A DNA stretch of 44,850 nucleotides from Deltaproteobacteria bacterium. GTDB taxonomy: Bacteria > SAR324 > NAC60-12. The first letter of the stretch is position 1; every line of letters starts with the position of its first letter. The DNA lies in NCBI GenBank assembly GCA_002683785.1, contig NYUB01000158.1, forward strand, positions 1 to 44,850, given 5' to 3'. Of this stretch, positions 27,124 to 35,999 are shown piece by piece. A program made the translations under genes and the position numbers. The notes beneath the pieces are model-generated. The model was given only the letters and a program-made list of their open reading frames with translations. It was not told the origin of the DNA and did not search any database.

Positions 27124-27558
27124 TTATTGTTTGAAAACCAATTTGATGATTTTTGTTTCAAAACCTCCGGCCCAGTTTTCTGGAACGATATCATCGAGCA
27201 GCAAACCGAATTCTTTGGATTCACCGGGTTTCAGAGGTTTCGGATCCATCCAGGAAAAACGATTCACCGGAGAAAAGTCATGAACTTTGATGATTTCTCC
27301 GGAATCATCCAAAAAACTTACTTGTAAGGTGGCGATGGTGATGGTTTCTTCCCCTTCATTCACGAGGTTCCCAAACATTCCTGTGCCTTCTTTGTTTCCG
27401 TAACTTCCAACTCCGATCCGCAGATTCGAAACCTTGACCAATTCGATAGCCGACTCGAATTCTGTTTTTTTCTGCTGTTGAATGTAAAGTACACCCCCAC
27501 TCACCAAAATCAGGGTGATCACAATCAACATTGGGATACGGAATTTGGATGGGATCAT
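27124..27558 (-). CDS. Small membrane-anchored hypothetical protein
   Basis: A 144-residue protein with an N-terminal hydrophobic anchor (about residues 8-26) and a soluble beta-rich domain: GMFGNLVNEGEETITIATLQ, then FLDDSGEI, then LKPGESKEFGLLLDDI. This pattern resembles small Ig-like FxLYD-type domains that follow a membrane anchor, but I cannot assign a family with confidence. It probably faces the periplasm. It precedes aacS by 15 bases and is likely transcribed with it. Confidence 0.7.
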   Translation of the reverse strand: MIPSKFRIPMLIVITLILVSGGVLYIQQQKKTEFESAIELVKVSNLRIGVGSYGNKEGTGMFGNLVNEGEETITIATLQVSFLDDSGEIIKVHDFSPVNRFSWMDPKPLKPGESKEFGLLLDDIVPENWAGGFETKIIKLVFKQ

Positions 27559-27920
27559 CTATTGCTCGTCATTGGATCTCTCTTCCTATACTCGGATAGA
27601 AAACATTTTTACAATGTATCTTAAAAAGCCTGCATCCGGCAAATATCTCTAAAACCCATCAAAATCATCCAGGATTGGGTGCTACAAAAATTTAAATATA
27701 GTGAATCCTCTCAGGAAAAGTCGAAACTTTTTACTAAATATTTCTGGACCAGTCACGAGTACAAAATCTCAGAATTTCCTGGATATGCACCAAGCCTTGT
27801 TCTTCATGAATCTGGAAAAAATATATTTCAAAAAATGGTTCAAGCTGGCCCATGTCGAGAATTAATTGATTTTAAACGTAAAAAAAAAGTTGTAGTCAGT
27901 TTCTCGTATGGATATAGTTG

Positions 27921-27970
27921 ATTTTCCTGAGTAAGCAGGATTTGGCAGAAGACCCTTCACCGAAGCGGTG
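27921..27970 (+). repeat. Leader element, copy A (upstream of the IHF-like gene)
   Basis: ATTTTCCTGAGTAAGCAGGA is followed by TTTGGCAGAAGACCCTTCAC and a hairpin CACCG-AAG-CGGTG (27958-27970). TCCTG...CAGGA around AGTAAG is another small stem. A similar sequence (copy B, 28441-28496) lies before the next gene. Shared blocks are AGTAAGCAGGA, GCAGAA and CCCT, then CAC and CGAA, in the same order with small length differences. Confidence 0.4.
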
Positions 27971-27991
27971 TCCAGCCTGAAAATCGTGGAA

Positions 27992-28019
27992 TTCTCCAGT
28001 AAGCTGAACGCTTAGAGAA
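27992..28019 (+). promoter_or_regulatory. Hairpin in the leader of the IHF-like gene
   Basis: TTCTC (27992-27996) pairs with GAGAA (28015-28019), and TAAGC (28000-28004) with GCTTA (28010-28014), around the loop TGAAC; CAG is bulged on one side. The 10-bp interrupted stem lies 32 bases before the start codon. No T-tract follows. Confidence 0.35.
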
Positions 28020-28051
28020 CCATTAACAGTTCATCAAACACGGAGACTGGA

Positions 28052-28333
28052 ATGGTAAAAGTTGATATCGTCCGAGCCATACAACTTGAAACAGGACTTC
28101 AGTTTGGTGAAGCGGAACAGCTTGTTAACGAGATGCTGGAAATCATGAAACAGACTCTTGAAAGTGGAGAGGATGTACTGGTCACCGGTTTGGGAAAATT
28201 TCAATTGCGCCAGAAAACTTCACGTCCAGGAAGAGATCCTAAAAATAAACAGGATTATGTTATCTCTGCACGACAAGTCGTCACCTTTAGGCCCTCTAAA
28301 GTCTGGCGGGACCAAATCAACGGAAAAGTCTAA
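28052..28333 (+). CDS. Integration host factor-like (HU/IHF family) DNA-binding protein
   Basis: A 93-residue histone-like protein that bends DNA as a dimer and supports transcription, replication and recombination. The arm sequence RPGRDPKNK resembles the RPGRNPKTG of IHF-alpha. The downstream ISARQVVTFRPSKVW matches IHF-alpha ITARRVVTFRP, so IHF subunit alpha is the closest match. The N-terminal helical part with VLVTGLGKFQLR is standard. A GGAG-type ribosome site (CGGAGACTGGA) lies just before the ATG. It lies alone after a long structured leader; the following gene is not part of a recognised set. Confidence 0.88.
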   Translation: MVKVDIVRAIQLETGLQFGEAEQLVNEMLEIMKQTLESGEDVLVTGLGKFQLRQKTSRPGRDPKNKQDYVISARQVVTFRPSKVWRDQINGKV

Positions 28334-28393
28334 GGATTCAGCCAACATTACCTAAAAGAAATTCAAATTCTGGAAAAATCTGTTAAGATGGTG

Positions 28394-28438
28394 ATTCACT
28401 GCAGGGTTTTTATGTTGAAAAGACGTACAACAGTGAAT
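28394..28438 (+). promoter_or_regulatory. Inverted repeat upstream of the unknown 340-residue gene
   Basis: ATTCACTG (28394-28401) and CAGTGAAT (28431-28438) form a perfect 8-bp inverted repeat with a 29-base loop. It sits immediately before leader element copy B. It could be an RNA hairpin or an operator. No T-tract follows the 3' arm, so it is a poor terminator for the IHF-like gene. Confidence 0.35.
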
Positions 28439-28440
28439 TC

Positions 28441-28496
28441 ATTTCCCAAGTAAGCAGGAAGCGTTTAGCAGAAATCCCTCACACACCGAACGGTTG
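28441..28496 (+). repeat. Leader element, copy B (abutting the next start codon)
   Basis: ATTTCCCAAGTAAGCAGGAA, then TTTAGCAGAAATCCCTCACA, then a weaker hairpin around ACCGAACGGT (28485-28494). It matches copy A in order and content. It ends 4 bases before the ATG of the 340-residue gene, which has no visible Shine-Dalgarno sequence, so the element occupies the ribosome-binding region. Confidence 0.4.
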
Positions 28497-28500
28497 CATC

Positions 28501-29523
28501 ATGGATTTGAAGCAACAGGACGAAAAACTCTACAAAACTTTTACAAGCTGTCTGGTTAGTTCAGAGTCACACAAAACTCTGGATATCGATCAGATGAAAC
28601 TGTGCCTCGTTCCCGATGGGCAGTTGGAGGAGGGAAAAAACCTGGTGGAACAGTTGCTCAATCCTTCAGGAGGTACAGGCCTTCAGCAACCGCTGACCTT
28701 TGAGCTCAAGGAAATCCTTCAGGCCTGGCTTAAAGATTTCATCAAGAAAAATTCGAGGTATCAGCAGGAAGATTTAAAACTTTTTGAAGTCATTGAACCT
28801 GATGCCATTCTCAGTTTTGAGCAGTTGGTGATCACTCCCCGCATCACGAAGAACCTTCACGACTTAAACGGGGGATTGACAGGGAAAGTGGTCATTGAAT
28901 CGATCCGGGGCAAAAGCTATTTCATCTACGAAAGTGGTGATCACAAACTGTTCTATATCAACCCGAACGCCCTTATTTCAGGAATTTCTGGAATGGGTTT
29001 CGAAGTCAATGAGGAGCTTTCAGGAATTCTGAAAAAAAAGATCAATCTCAAGAAAAATATCCAGCTCTTGATCAGGAATCAAAATTTCTACTACCAGGCG
29101 ACTCGTAAAGAGGAGCCCCAGCCCATCGGGGTTTCCTTCAGCATTTTGGATAAGCCAGTTTCGTTTCTCAGCCGTTTTAATGAAAATAACTCAGACACGG
29201 TTTTCACGACTCCGGTTTCAGAAGAAATCATAAAAAAAATCAATGATATTCAGAGGAATACTTCCTACAGCGAATTTCAGATAAAGCATAGTGGAGAAGA
29301 TATAAGCCTGCTCTTGCATTCTCAGACTTTAGGGGATTCCCTGGAAATCCACCGTTTCCATTGTGGTATCCCGACTCTGGATCGAGAAACCGTTTATCAT
29401 TTGGAAGATTATCTCTTCAGTACCACGGCAAAATCTTTTTCACTGTTAAAAAATGGAGTCTTCATTGTCGACCTTGAGGATGATTCTCTGGTGATCATCA
29501 TCTGCAAAACTGAAAAATTTTAA
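28501..29523 (+). CDS. Hypothetical protein, 340 residues
   Basis: A soluble protein with no signal peptide or membrane segment that I can see. It has an N-terminal helical part (1-100), then an alternating strand-like region with LNGGLTGKVVIESIRGKSYF, then a Lys-rich segment (KKKINLKKN) and a mixed alpha/beta C-terminus. I do not recognise a family or catalytic motif. Codon use looks like that of its neighbours. The start codon is preceded by leader element B rather than a normal ribosome site. Confidence 0.75.
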   Translation: MDLKQQDEKLYKTFTSCLVSSESHKTLDIDQMKLCLVPDGQLEEGKNLVEQLLNPSGGTGLQQPLTFELKEILQAWLKDFIKKNSRYQQEDLKLFEVIEPDAILSFEQLVITPRITKNLHDLNGGLTGKVVIESIRGKSYFIYESGDHKLFYINPNALISGISGMGFEVNEELSGILKKKINLKKNIQLLIRNQNFYYQATRKEEPQPIGVSFSILDKPVSFLSRFNENNSDTVFTTPVSEEIIKKINDIQRNTSYSEFQIKHSGEDISLLLHSQTLGDSLEIHRFHCGIPTLDRETVYHLEDYLFSTTAKSFSLLKNGVFIVDLEDDSLVIIICKTEKF

Positions 29524-29768
29524 AGATCATTCCTGTATTTATATTCCCTTCTTCTCTGTCTTACTAAATCACAAAAATCATACTTTCCGTGTCTTTAAAC
29601 CCATCTTTGTTGGCGGTTCAGATTTGGTAAGGGAATCGTCTTGATCAGGTTTGAAGGCAAATTTCAATCAATTTTCGATTCTACAAAGAGGATTGATTTC
29701 AGGAAGCCAAAAACTCAGATCATCCCTTAGACCCATGCCTGGACTTCATGATCATGGACGCTATTGGG

Positions 29769-31082
29769 CTAATAATTGTCAGCTGGTTTGACCTGGATTG
29801 GGATATTTTCACTTTCACGGAAGGATCCTGGATCGGTTGCGTCATAATCCGGGTCAATACGAGGATCGAGTTGAGGATGAACGGGAGGCATCCTTGGAAT
29901 GACGACGAAATTCTCTTGAGCTTCAACCGGAAGTGCTTGACGGACCTGGATTCGGTAGAGGATGAAGAGCATCAGGGTCCCCATCACCGTGCCCAGGTAA
30001 ATCAGAAACCCTTCGGCACCGAGGTGTTGCATGGATAGACCGAGCAGGAATGGACCAGCGATCGAACCCAGTGCAAAGGTCAGGATCATGTTCCCTGATG
30101 CAGCAATCATCTGCTTTGGTCTCAGCCAGTCGAAGATGACAGCCGTGCTCATGGGATAGATGCTGCCGACCACTCCTCCTAGAAAAAGTCCTATGATCCA
30201 AATCGGAGTCATGCCCAATTGGGCATTGGATACAGCCCATTGAAGTCCAAGCAATGAAATCAAACCCATGACTTGGACGAGTCCTAATATCTTTCTTCGG
30301 TCCCAGGCATCAGAAGCTTTTCCCAAAGGATATTGAAACAAAAGGGATCCGATCACCATCACGGCCATGAAGAATGAAATGTTTTCAACATCCCATCCCA
30401 GATTGCTTCCAAAAATCGGTCCCATGCTGATCAGTCCCCCAAACCCCATGCCAGCAGCAAATACCCCGGCAAGACCTACTGGAGAAATGCGAAACAGTTC
30501 AGGAATTGAAATCGATTCGAGTTCATAAGATTCAGGTGTCGGAGCAATCGAGAAGGAAACTGGGGCCGCAGATAAGGCGATGGCAATTGCCGAGATGATG
30601 AAGATTTGTGAGGGGTCTGGTCCATCCAGATTGACCATTAATTGCCCGATTGCGGAACCACTGTAATGGATGACGAGATAAGTACCCAGGACCCGTCCCC
30701 TGTTGCTGGTCGAGGAATTTTCATTGATCCAGCTTTCGACCACCAGATAAGCGGTTGCAGTAAAAAATCCTCCAATGATTCTCAATCCCATCCAGAAGAA
30801 AGCATTCATCCATAGTGAATAAGAAAGCACTACCCCGGTGAAAATCGCACAAGACATGACAAAGGTTCGTACATAACCGATGCGTTCAACCAGCTTGCGC
30901 CCTATGAGACAGCCAAGGATGAGTCCCACTGCGTTTGCGGACATGGTGATGCCGATCCAGGATTCATCAAATCCAAACTGATTCATCCTCAACGGGAGGG
31001 TGATATTATTTAGATTATTTCCTATCGCTAATAGAAGGCAGCTGAAATAAAGCATGCCTAAAATGTTGATCATCTGTTTCAT
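29769..31082 (-). CDS. Major facilitator superfamily transporter
   Basis: A 437-residue inner-membrane protein with about 12 hydrophobic segments. It shows the MFS loop 2-3 pattern GCLIGRKLVERIGYVRTF (Gly, Arg/Lys and the Asp/Glu-Arg-x-Gly type) and a second-half repeat, GKASDAWDRRKILG. It resembles the YcaD-like branch of MFS permeases. The C-terminal tail of about 50 residues is hydrophilic and rich in Pro and Asp. The substrate is unknown; drug or metabolite efflux is possible but not shown. It converges with the 340-residue gene across about 245 bases in which I find only a weak 7-bp inverted repeat (AATCAAT/ATTGATT, 29666-29698). Confidence 0.88.
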   Translation of the reverse strand: MKQMINILGMLYFSCLLLAIGNNLNNITLPLRMNQFGFDESWIGITMSANAVGLILGCLIGRKLVERIGYVRTFVMSCAIFTGVVLSYSLWMNAFFWMGLRIIGGFFTATAYLVVESWINENSSTSNRGRVLGTYLVIHYSGSAIGQLMVNLDGPDPSQIFIISAIAIALSAAPVSFSIAPTPESYELESISIPELFRISPVGLAGVFAAGMGFGGLISMGPIFGSNLGWDVENISFFMAVMVIGSLLFQYPLGKASDAWDRRKILGLVQVMGLISLLGLQWAVSNAQLGMTPIWIIGLFLGGVVGSIYPMSTAVIFDWLRPKQMIAASGNMILTFALGSIAGPFLLGLSMQHLGAEGFLIYLGTVMGTLMLFILYRIQVRQALPVEAQENFVVIPRMPPVHPQLDPRIDPDYDATDPGSFRESENIPIQVKPADNY

Positions 31083-31382
31083 CGCCTAGGCCGAGTTTAT
31101 TTAGAATCTTTGCATCTGTTGCCATTCAGTTTCAGAATGGGCCATTTCCAGAAACCAATTTACCGTTTTTCAAGAATCCAGGAAAATGATAAAAATTCAT
31201 GAATTCATTCATTAAATTTATCAATCCATGAAAGGATTCTGCTCAACATCCTGATTTTTTGACGGTTCAACTGAATAACCAGAATTGAAACTTTAAAAAC
31301 TTGCCTTGAATTTTGCATAAATTTGGAAAGACTTGTGTGGTTGATTGCACCAAGAAGATTCACCTAAGCGAGGGAACCAGTT
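31083..31382. other. Divergent intergenic region, no gene seen
   Basis: Exactly 300 AT-rich bases between the MFS start and the acidic protein start. It should hold both promoters, but I find no convincing -35/-10 or -24/-12 pair. A GAGGGA ribosome site is present at the right end. Short frames here show no coding character. Confidence 0.5.
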
Positions 31383-31757
31383 ATGGCCGAACCTGAATTT
31401 GATGATGAGATAGAAGAGGAAGAAGACGATGGTTTAGCCGCAGATAACGAAGACGATAACGACGTTGTCTTCGGAAATGGCCCCATCAACCGCCCGGCCA
31501 TGGTCAAATTTATTAACAAATATCCTGACAGTGCATTGCGTTTTCTCACCCGCCGGGACCTTGACGGACGTCCTGTACGTTCTGATTTTGAGCCGATTTA
31601 TGAAAAATGGGCGGATCGTGGACTGATGAAAGGACGTGTCAAAAAATACATCCTGACTCTGATGGAGTGGGATGACCTTCCTGACCGTCCCCTGCATGAA
31701 TTAGTGGGTGACATGAGGAATAAACTGGCAGAAATGAGACTGGCTGGAGAAGCCTGA
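31383..31757 (+). CDS. Small acidic hypothetical protein
   Basis: A 124-residue protein whose first 30 residues are almost entirely Asp, Glu and small residues, followed by a more balanced, probably helical domain (FINKYPDSALRFLTRRDLDG and onward). There is no membrane segment and no Cys. A GAGGGA Shine-Dalgarno lies about 9 bases before the ATG. The function is unknown. It converges with msrB. Confidence 0.65.
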   Translation: MAEPEFDDEIEEEEDDGLAADNEDDNDVVFGNGPINRPAMVKFINKYPDSALRFLTRRDLDGRPVRSDFEPIYEKWADRGLMKGRVKKYILTLMEWDDLPDRPLHELVGDMRNKLAEMRLAGEA

Positions 31758-31805
31758 TTGTTTCATCAGGACTTGTTTGCGCTCTAAAAAAAGTTTACCT
31801 CAGTC

Positions 31806-31839
31806 AAAAAGAAGGGGTCGATACAATCCCAGCCTTTTT
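31806..31839. terminator. Possible bidirectional terminator between convergent genes
   Basis: AAAAAG (31806-31811) pairs with CTTTTT (31834-31839), with an inner GGG/CCC stem after a small internal loop. The A- and T-runs give a T-tract on either strand. The site lies between the acidic protein gene (plus) and msrB (minus), where both transcripts should end. The stem is imperfect. Confidence 0.4.
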
Positions 31840-31929
31840 GTTCCAGATCTGCACAGGATTTGGATTTCCTAATAAAAACTAATGAGGGGCCTCGATCAGG
31901 TCAAACAGGAGTTTGGTGGGCGGACTGAT

Positions 31930-32325
31930 TTATTTTGAAATGTTTTTCGCCTGATCTTCAAATTTGAGACTGAGACTATTCATGCAATAGCGCTGTCCAG
32001 TTGTATTTCTTGGACCGTCCGGGAAGACATGACCCAGATGACTTTTACACCGCGAGCATTGAACCTCCACCCTGGTCATGCCATATGAACTGTCTTCTTT
32101 TTCGATCACAGCATCTTTAAGGGCCTGATCGAAGCTGGGCCATCCGGAACCGGAATCGAATTTTGTATCACTGCTGAACAAAGGTTGCCTGCAGCCTCGG
32201 CAGTTGTAGATACCATCTGAATCGTGTTTATTGTATTCTCCGCTCCAGGCTCGTTCCGTTCCTGCTTCTCGGAGGACATGAAATTCTTCCGGATTCAAGT
32301 GACTGAAGTCAAAATTCTCTGACAT
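31930..32325 (-). CDS. msrB: Peptide-methionine (R)-S-oxide reductase MsrB
   Basis: MsrB repairs oxidised methionine (R-sulfoxide form) in proteins using thioredoxin. The 131-residue protein has the structural zinc Cys pairs C42/C45 and C90/C93, the GSGWPSF motif, GHVFPDGP and the catalytic Cys in RYCMNS (C114). Length equals the stand-alone enzyme (E. coli 137). There is no signal peptide, so it acts in the cytoplasm. The start lies inside the 3' end of the upstream small gene, so the two are probably coupled. Confidence 0.96.
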   Translation of the reverse strand: MSENFDFSHLNPEEFHVLREAGTERAWSGEYNKHDSDGIYNCRGCRQPLFSSDTKFDSGSGWPSFDQALKDAVIEKEDSSYGMTRVEVQCSRCKSHLGHVFPDGPRNTTGQRYCMNSLSLKFEDQAKNISK

Positions 32326-32527
32326 CTATCTTGTCTTGTTTCTTTGTAAGTGAATTTCTGTTTGGTTTGTTGTTTTGTTCTACTTTTGTTTCCTTTTCCC
32401 AATATTCAATGATTTCATCACGAAAATGGAGCAGTCCTAACTCGATTTCCTTCTCCATGTCTTGTTCTGCAAGCAACGAATGTGAATCATCCTCATTTTC
32501 AAATAAACGATTTTCAATCTTTTCCAT
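32309..32527 (-). CDS. Small hypothetical protein upstream of msrB
   Basis: A 72-residue charged, mostly helical protein rich in Glu, Lys and Asn, starting MEKIENRLFENEDDSHSLLA. AAAGGAA lies 5 bases before the ATG, a good ribosome site. The stop is 17 bases inside msrB, suggesting coupled translation. No family was recognised. The low-complexity, AT-rich C-terminal part leaves some doubt. Confidence 0.5.
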   Translation of the reverse strand: MEKIENRLFENEDDSHSLLAEQDMEKEIELGLLHFRDEIIEYWEKETKVEQNNKPNRNSLTKKQDKIDVREF

Positions 32528-32702
32528 GTATTCCTTTAAACATCAACAGACTAATTTCCTCGAATATAAAAACCACACAAGGCCATTGATCAGAATAAAC
32601 CATAAAGATCTATGGTAATCTGATCACATATTTTTTTTATGAACATCATAATAGCTGGATGGAATAGATTTCTCCATAAATACATGAATTCCCTATAAAT
32701 AA

Positions 32703-35081
32703 ATGTTGAAAAAAAACATTATTTTCCTGCTCAGCTTATTCATCATCGGACCTATCCTTTTAGGAATTGGAATCTGGTTTTATGGAATTTTGAGTCTTCC
32801 AAGAACGGAAGGAATCACAGAGATCCGTGGAATTTCTTCTCCGGTGAAAATCATCCGTGATGCCGCAGGCATTCCACACATTTTTGCCTCCACGGACCCT
32901 GACGCCTTTTTTGCGTTGGGATATGTACATGCTCAGGACCGCCTCTGGCAGATGGAAATGCACCGTCAAATTGGTGCGGGTCGGTTGAGTGAAATCTTTG
33001 GTGAAAAAACTCTCAAAACAGATCAATTTTTGAGAACGCTTGGGGTCTATCGTGCAGCATCCAAAGCCTGGGAATACCTGAATCCACGAGTCCAAAGGAT
33101 GTTTGAGGCCTATGTCCAGGGCATCAACCGTTGGCTTCAGCAGGGACATGTACTGCCTCCGGAATTCAAATTATTGGGTTTCATACCTGATTCGTGGAAA
33201 CCGATCGACTCATTGGTCTGGGCTAAAATGATGTCCTGGGATCTGGGCGGTGATTACGGTAAGGAACTGCTCCGTGCCCAACTCATACAGGCCCTCGGAG
33301 AGGAGCGTGCGGCCTCGATTCTTCCTGAAAACCAAACTGGAGGTTCAGGCTCTCTTGGTTCCTGGATACCAAGTGCGGAAGATTTAGAAAGCATGCTGGC
33401 TTTTGAAGATCACCTGCATCAGGAATTGGGCTTTCGTGGTGCCGGGGTCGGCAGCAACAACTGGGTGGTTTCAGGGGAATACACCGAATCCGGATTTCCG
33501 ATGCTGGCAAATGATCCCCATCTGGCGACGCGCATGCCCTCGATCTGGTATTTTGCCGAGTTGAAAGGGGAAAGCTTTCATTGGTTCGGTTCGACTCTTC
33601 CACCACTCCCGGGCTTTGCCATGGGTCACAACGAACACATAGCCTGGGGATTGACCAACCTCGGTCCTGATGTTCAGGATCTTTTTCTTGAGCGAATCCA
33701 TCCCCAAAACCCGAACCAGTACCTGGCTGACGGACATTGGGTTGATATGAAAATCGTGGAGGAGGAGATTCGCGTCAAAGGTTTTGAGGAACCCATCAGC
33801 TGGGCGGCGAGAAGTACCCGTCATGGACCTTTGATCAGTGACGTTCAAAACACTCTTTCGACCGTGGCCTTACGCTGGACTTCCCTGGATGACCGGGATA
33901 CCACGGTGGAAGCTTTTTTTGATGTAGCCTATTCCAAAAACTGGGATGAGTTCAATCATGCACTCAGAAAGTTCGTTGCTCCAAGCCAGAATTTTGTCTA
34001 TGCCGACCGTGAGGGTAACATCGGCTACATCAGCCCTGGAAAGATTCCGATACGGAAAAAAGGCAATGGAATGCTTCCAGTTCCGGGTTGGGACAGCAGC
34101 TACGACTGGAAAGGCTGGATTCCCTTTGAAGAACTTCCACGAGGATTCAACCCGGAAAAAGGTTTTTTTGCAACGGCCAATCAGAAGGTCGTTGGATCGG
34201 ATTATCCATACCTGATTGCCAATTCCTGGGAACCTCCCTACCGGGCCAAACGTTTGAATCATCTTTTGGAAGAAGCGATTGATTCAGGAGGAATCAGCCT
34301 GGAACAAATGAAGCATATCCAGATTGACCAGATTAGTTTGCAGGCGCTTGAGGTACTTCCGTATTTACGTCGTCTTGAGGGTCGGAACGAATCTGAACAT
34401 AAAGCACTGATGCTTTTAAAGGAATGGACTGGGGAGCTTTCCAGGGATAGCCGGGCTGCTGTGGTCTATGAAGTCTGGCTTCATCATTTCGAAAGAAAAC
34501 TGTTCCGTGATGATCTCCGGGATCCGCTCTTTGAACGGATGAACGGGCGGTTTCATCCATTGCTTGTCAAAAATGTACTGGAAATGCCTGAACAGGGCCG
34601 TATCTGGTGCGATGATGTCCGTTCCAGCCCCCAGGAAAGCTGCAAAGAGCTGATGCTGGAGGCACTAGGTGAGGCTTTGGAATTCCTGAAGAATGAACTT
34701 GGTGAAAACGAAAATGATTGGACCTGGGGCCAACTACACCAAACTCAATACCCACACAATCCCTTCAGCCAGGTGCCTTACCTGAAATTCCTCTTTCACC
34801 GGAGCATTGAAAACGGAGGTGACAAATACACACTCAATGTTGCATCACATAAAGCTACGAATCCCTTTGCGCAGACACATCACCCGAGTCTTAGGATGTT
34901 GTTGGATTTGAAAAACTGGAACCGTCAGCGCGTCATTCTGGGAACCGGGCAGTCAGGCCATCTTCTGAGTAGTCATTTTGATGATCTGATGAAACCTCAT
35001 CGTGATGGTCAATATCTGGATGTTTCTTTTGGAAATCCTGAAATGGAAGGAGAAATCCTTATTTTGGAACCCTTGCCCTGA
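32703..35081 (+). CDS. Penicillin acylase family protein (Ntn hydrolase)
   Basis: A 792-residue amide hydrolase of the penicillin G acylase/acyl-homoserine-lactone acylase superfamily. An N-terminal signal or anchor (about residues 5-30) sends it to the periplasm. The alpha chain has RDAAGIPHIFAST and GYVHAQDRLWQMEMHR. Autocatalytic cleavage should occur before Ser251 in GVGSNNWVVSG, which becomes the N-terminal nucleophile of the beta chain. The beta chain has ANDPHLATRMPSIWY and GHNEHIAWGLTN, as expected. The natural substrate cannot be predicted. No Shine-Dalgarno is visible. It stands alone, facing away from the msrB pair. Confidence 0.93.
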   Translation: MLKKNIIFLLSLFIIGPILLGIGIWFYGILSLPRTEGITEIRGISSPVKIIRDAAGIPHIFASTDPDAFFALGYVHAQDRLWQMEMHRQIGAGRLSEIFGEKTLKTDQFLRTLGVYRAASKAWEYLNPRVQRMFEAYVQGINRWLQQGHVLPPEFKLLGFIPDSWKPIDSLVWAKMMSWDLGGDYGKELLRAQLIQALGEERAASILPENQTGGSGSLGSWIPSAEDLESMLAFEDHLHQELGFRGAGVGSNNWVVSGEYTESGFPMLANDPHLATRMPSIWYFAELKGESFHWFGSTLPPLPGFAMGHNEHIAWGLTNLGPDVQDLFLERIHPQNPNQYLADGHWVDMKIVEEEIRVKGFEEPISWAARSTRHGPLISDVQNTLSTVALRWTSLDDRDTTVEAFFDVAYSKNWDEFNHALRKFVAPSQNFVYADREGNIGYISPGKIPIRKKGNGMLPVPGWDSSYDWKGWIPFEELPRGFNPEKGFFATANQKVVGSDYPYLIANSWEPPYRAKRLNHLLEEAIDSGGISLEQMKHIQIDQISLQALEVLPYLRRLEGRNESEHKALMLLKEWTGELSRDSRAAVVYEVWLHHFERKLFRDDLRDPLFERMNGRFHPLLVKNVLEMPEQGRIWCDDVRSSPQESCKELMLEALGEALEFLKNELGENENDWTWGQLHQTQYPHNPFSQVPYLKFLFHRSIENGGDKYTLNVASHKATNPFAQTHHPSLRMLLDLKNWNRQRVILGTGQSGHLLSSHFDDLMKPHRDGQYLDVSFGNPEMEGEILILEPLP

Positions 35082-35141
35082 ACCCAAACGACCCTGAGGC
35101 ATTCAAGATTTCATTCACATCGATTGTCTGCTTCTAAAGCT

Positions 35142-35999
35142 TCACTCGGATCCGAGCTTCAAAAATGGTTTTTCTCCTCTGAGAGTAATGCGGTGCATGA
35201 TACGACGATGTCCGTGATAATCATTCAATGGGTAATGCTGCATACTTCTGTTGTCCCAAAATGCCAGAGTTCCAGGGGTCCATTTGAACCTGCAGCAGAG
35301 TTCTGTACGGACCTGGTGGACGAAGATAAAATCCAGAAGCGCTTTTCCCTCTTTTTCTGAAAGTTCCTGAAAGCCCTGGGTGTGGGCGCGGTTTACAAAA
35401 AGTGCTTTTTTCCCGGTTTCCGGATGAGTTATCACGGCAGGATGTTCTGCTTCAAACTGCTCTGCCTGAATCCCGCTGCCTGAATCCTGAATCCGTTCGC
35501 TACGAGTGGAAACGATGGCCGGGTTTCCTGCAGTATTGATTGCCGTGAGACCGGATAATAGACGCTGCATCGGTTCCGAGAGGGATTCGAAGGCCAGAAT
35601 CTGATTCGCAAAAAGCGTGTCTCCTCCATGTTCAGGGACTTCCATAGAATACAACAGGCTGGCCATGGGAGGGATCTTCAGGTAGGTGGTGTCTGAATGC
35701 CAAATTCCACCAAAATTGACCTCCTCATGCTCCATCTTGGAAACGACGGTGATGTCCGGGAAACCTTCCAATCCTCTGAGCAGTGGGTATGGCATCGCTT
35801 CCCCGAAGTATTCTGCAACATGAAGAAGTTGTTTTGGTTCGAGATTTTGATCTCTAAAGAAAAGCACCCCGTGTTGAAGCCAGACCTCACGGAGTTCATC
35901 CACAATCTTTCCTGAAAGCGGAACGGAGAGATCCAACCCCTTGATTTCTGCACCTGCAGCACTAGTGAGTAGAAACGTTTCGAAGTCAGATGAAGGCAT
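35142..35999 (-). CDS. TauD/TfdA family 2-oxoglutarate-dependent dioxygenase
   Basis: A 285-residue Fe(II)/2-oxoglutarate dioxygenase related to taurine dioxygenase. The facial triad is visible: H101 and D103 in WHSDTTY, and H255 in SMQHYPLNDY. A downstream Arg (HGHRRIMHR) is suited to binding 2-oxoglutarate. Length matches TauD (283). No sulfonate transporter genes lie nearby, so taurine is not implied; the substrate is unknown. It converges with the penicillin-acylase gene, and its start is divergent from aconitase. Confidence 0.92.
   Translation of the reverse strand: MPSSDFETFLLTSAAGAEIKGLDLSVPLSGKIVDELREVWLQHGVLFFRDQNLEPKQLLHVAEYFGEAMPYPLLRGLEGFPDITVVSKMEHEEVNFGGIWHSDTTYLKIPPMASLLYSMEVPEHGGDTLFANQILAFESLSEPMQRLLSGLTAINTAGNPAIVSTRSERIQDSGSGIQAEQFEAEHPAVITHPETGKKALFVNRAHTQGFQELSEKEGKALLDFIFVHQVRTELCCRFKWTPGTLAFWDNRSMQHYPLNDYHGHRRIMHRITLRGEKPFLKLGSE

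Larger units (their letters stand above)
27559..28051. other. Divergent intergenic region upstream of the IHF-like gene
   Basis: About 490 bases without a confident gene. It must hold promoters for the aacS side (minus) and the IHF-like gene (plus). The right half contains leader element copy A and a hairpin. An 80-codon frame from a GTG (27679-27921) has no ribosome site and no recognisable sequence, and I do not call it. Confidence 0.5.

Noticed and set aside
26758-27327. 189-codon plus-strand frame opposite acetoacetyl-CoA synthetase
   Set aside because: It is antisense to a firmly identified gene and its small neighbour; the Phe/Cys-rich translation is a shadow of their coding strand.
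27679-27921. 80-codon plus-strand frame before the IHF-like gene
   Set aside because: It begins with GTG without a ribosome site and has no family resemblance.
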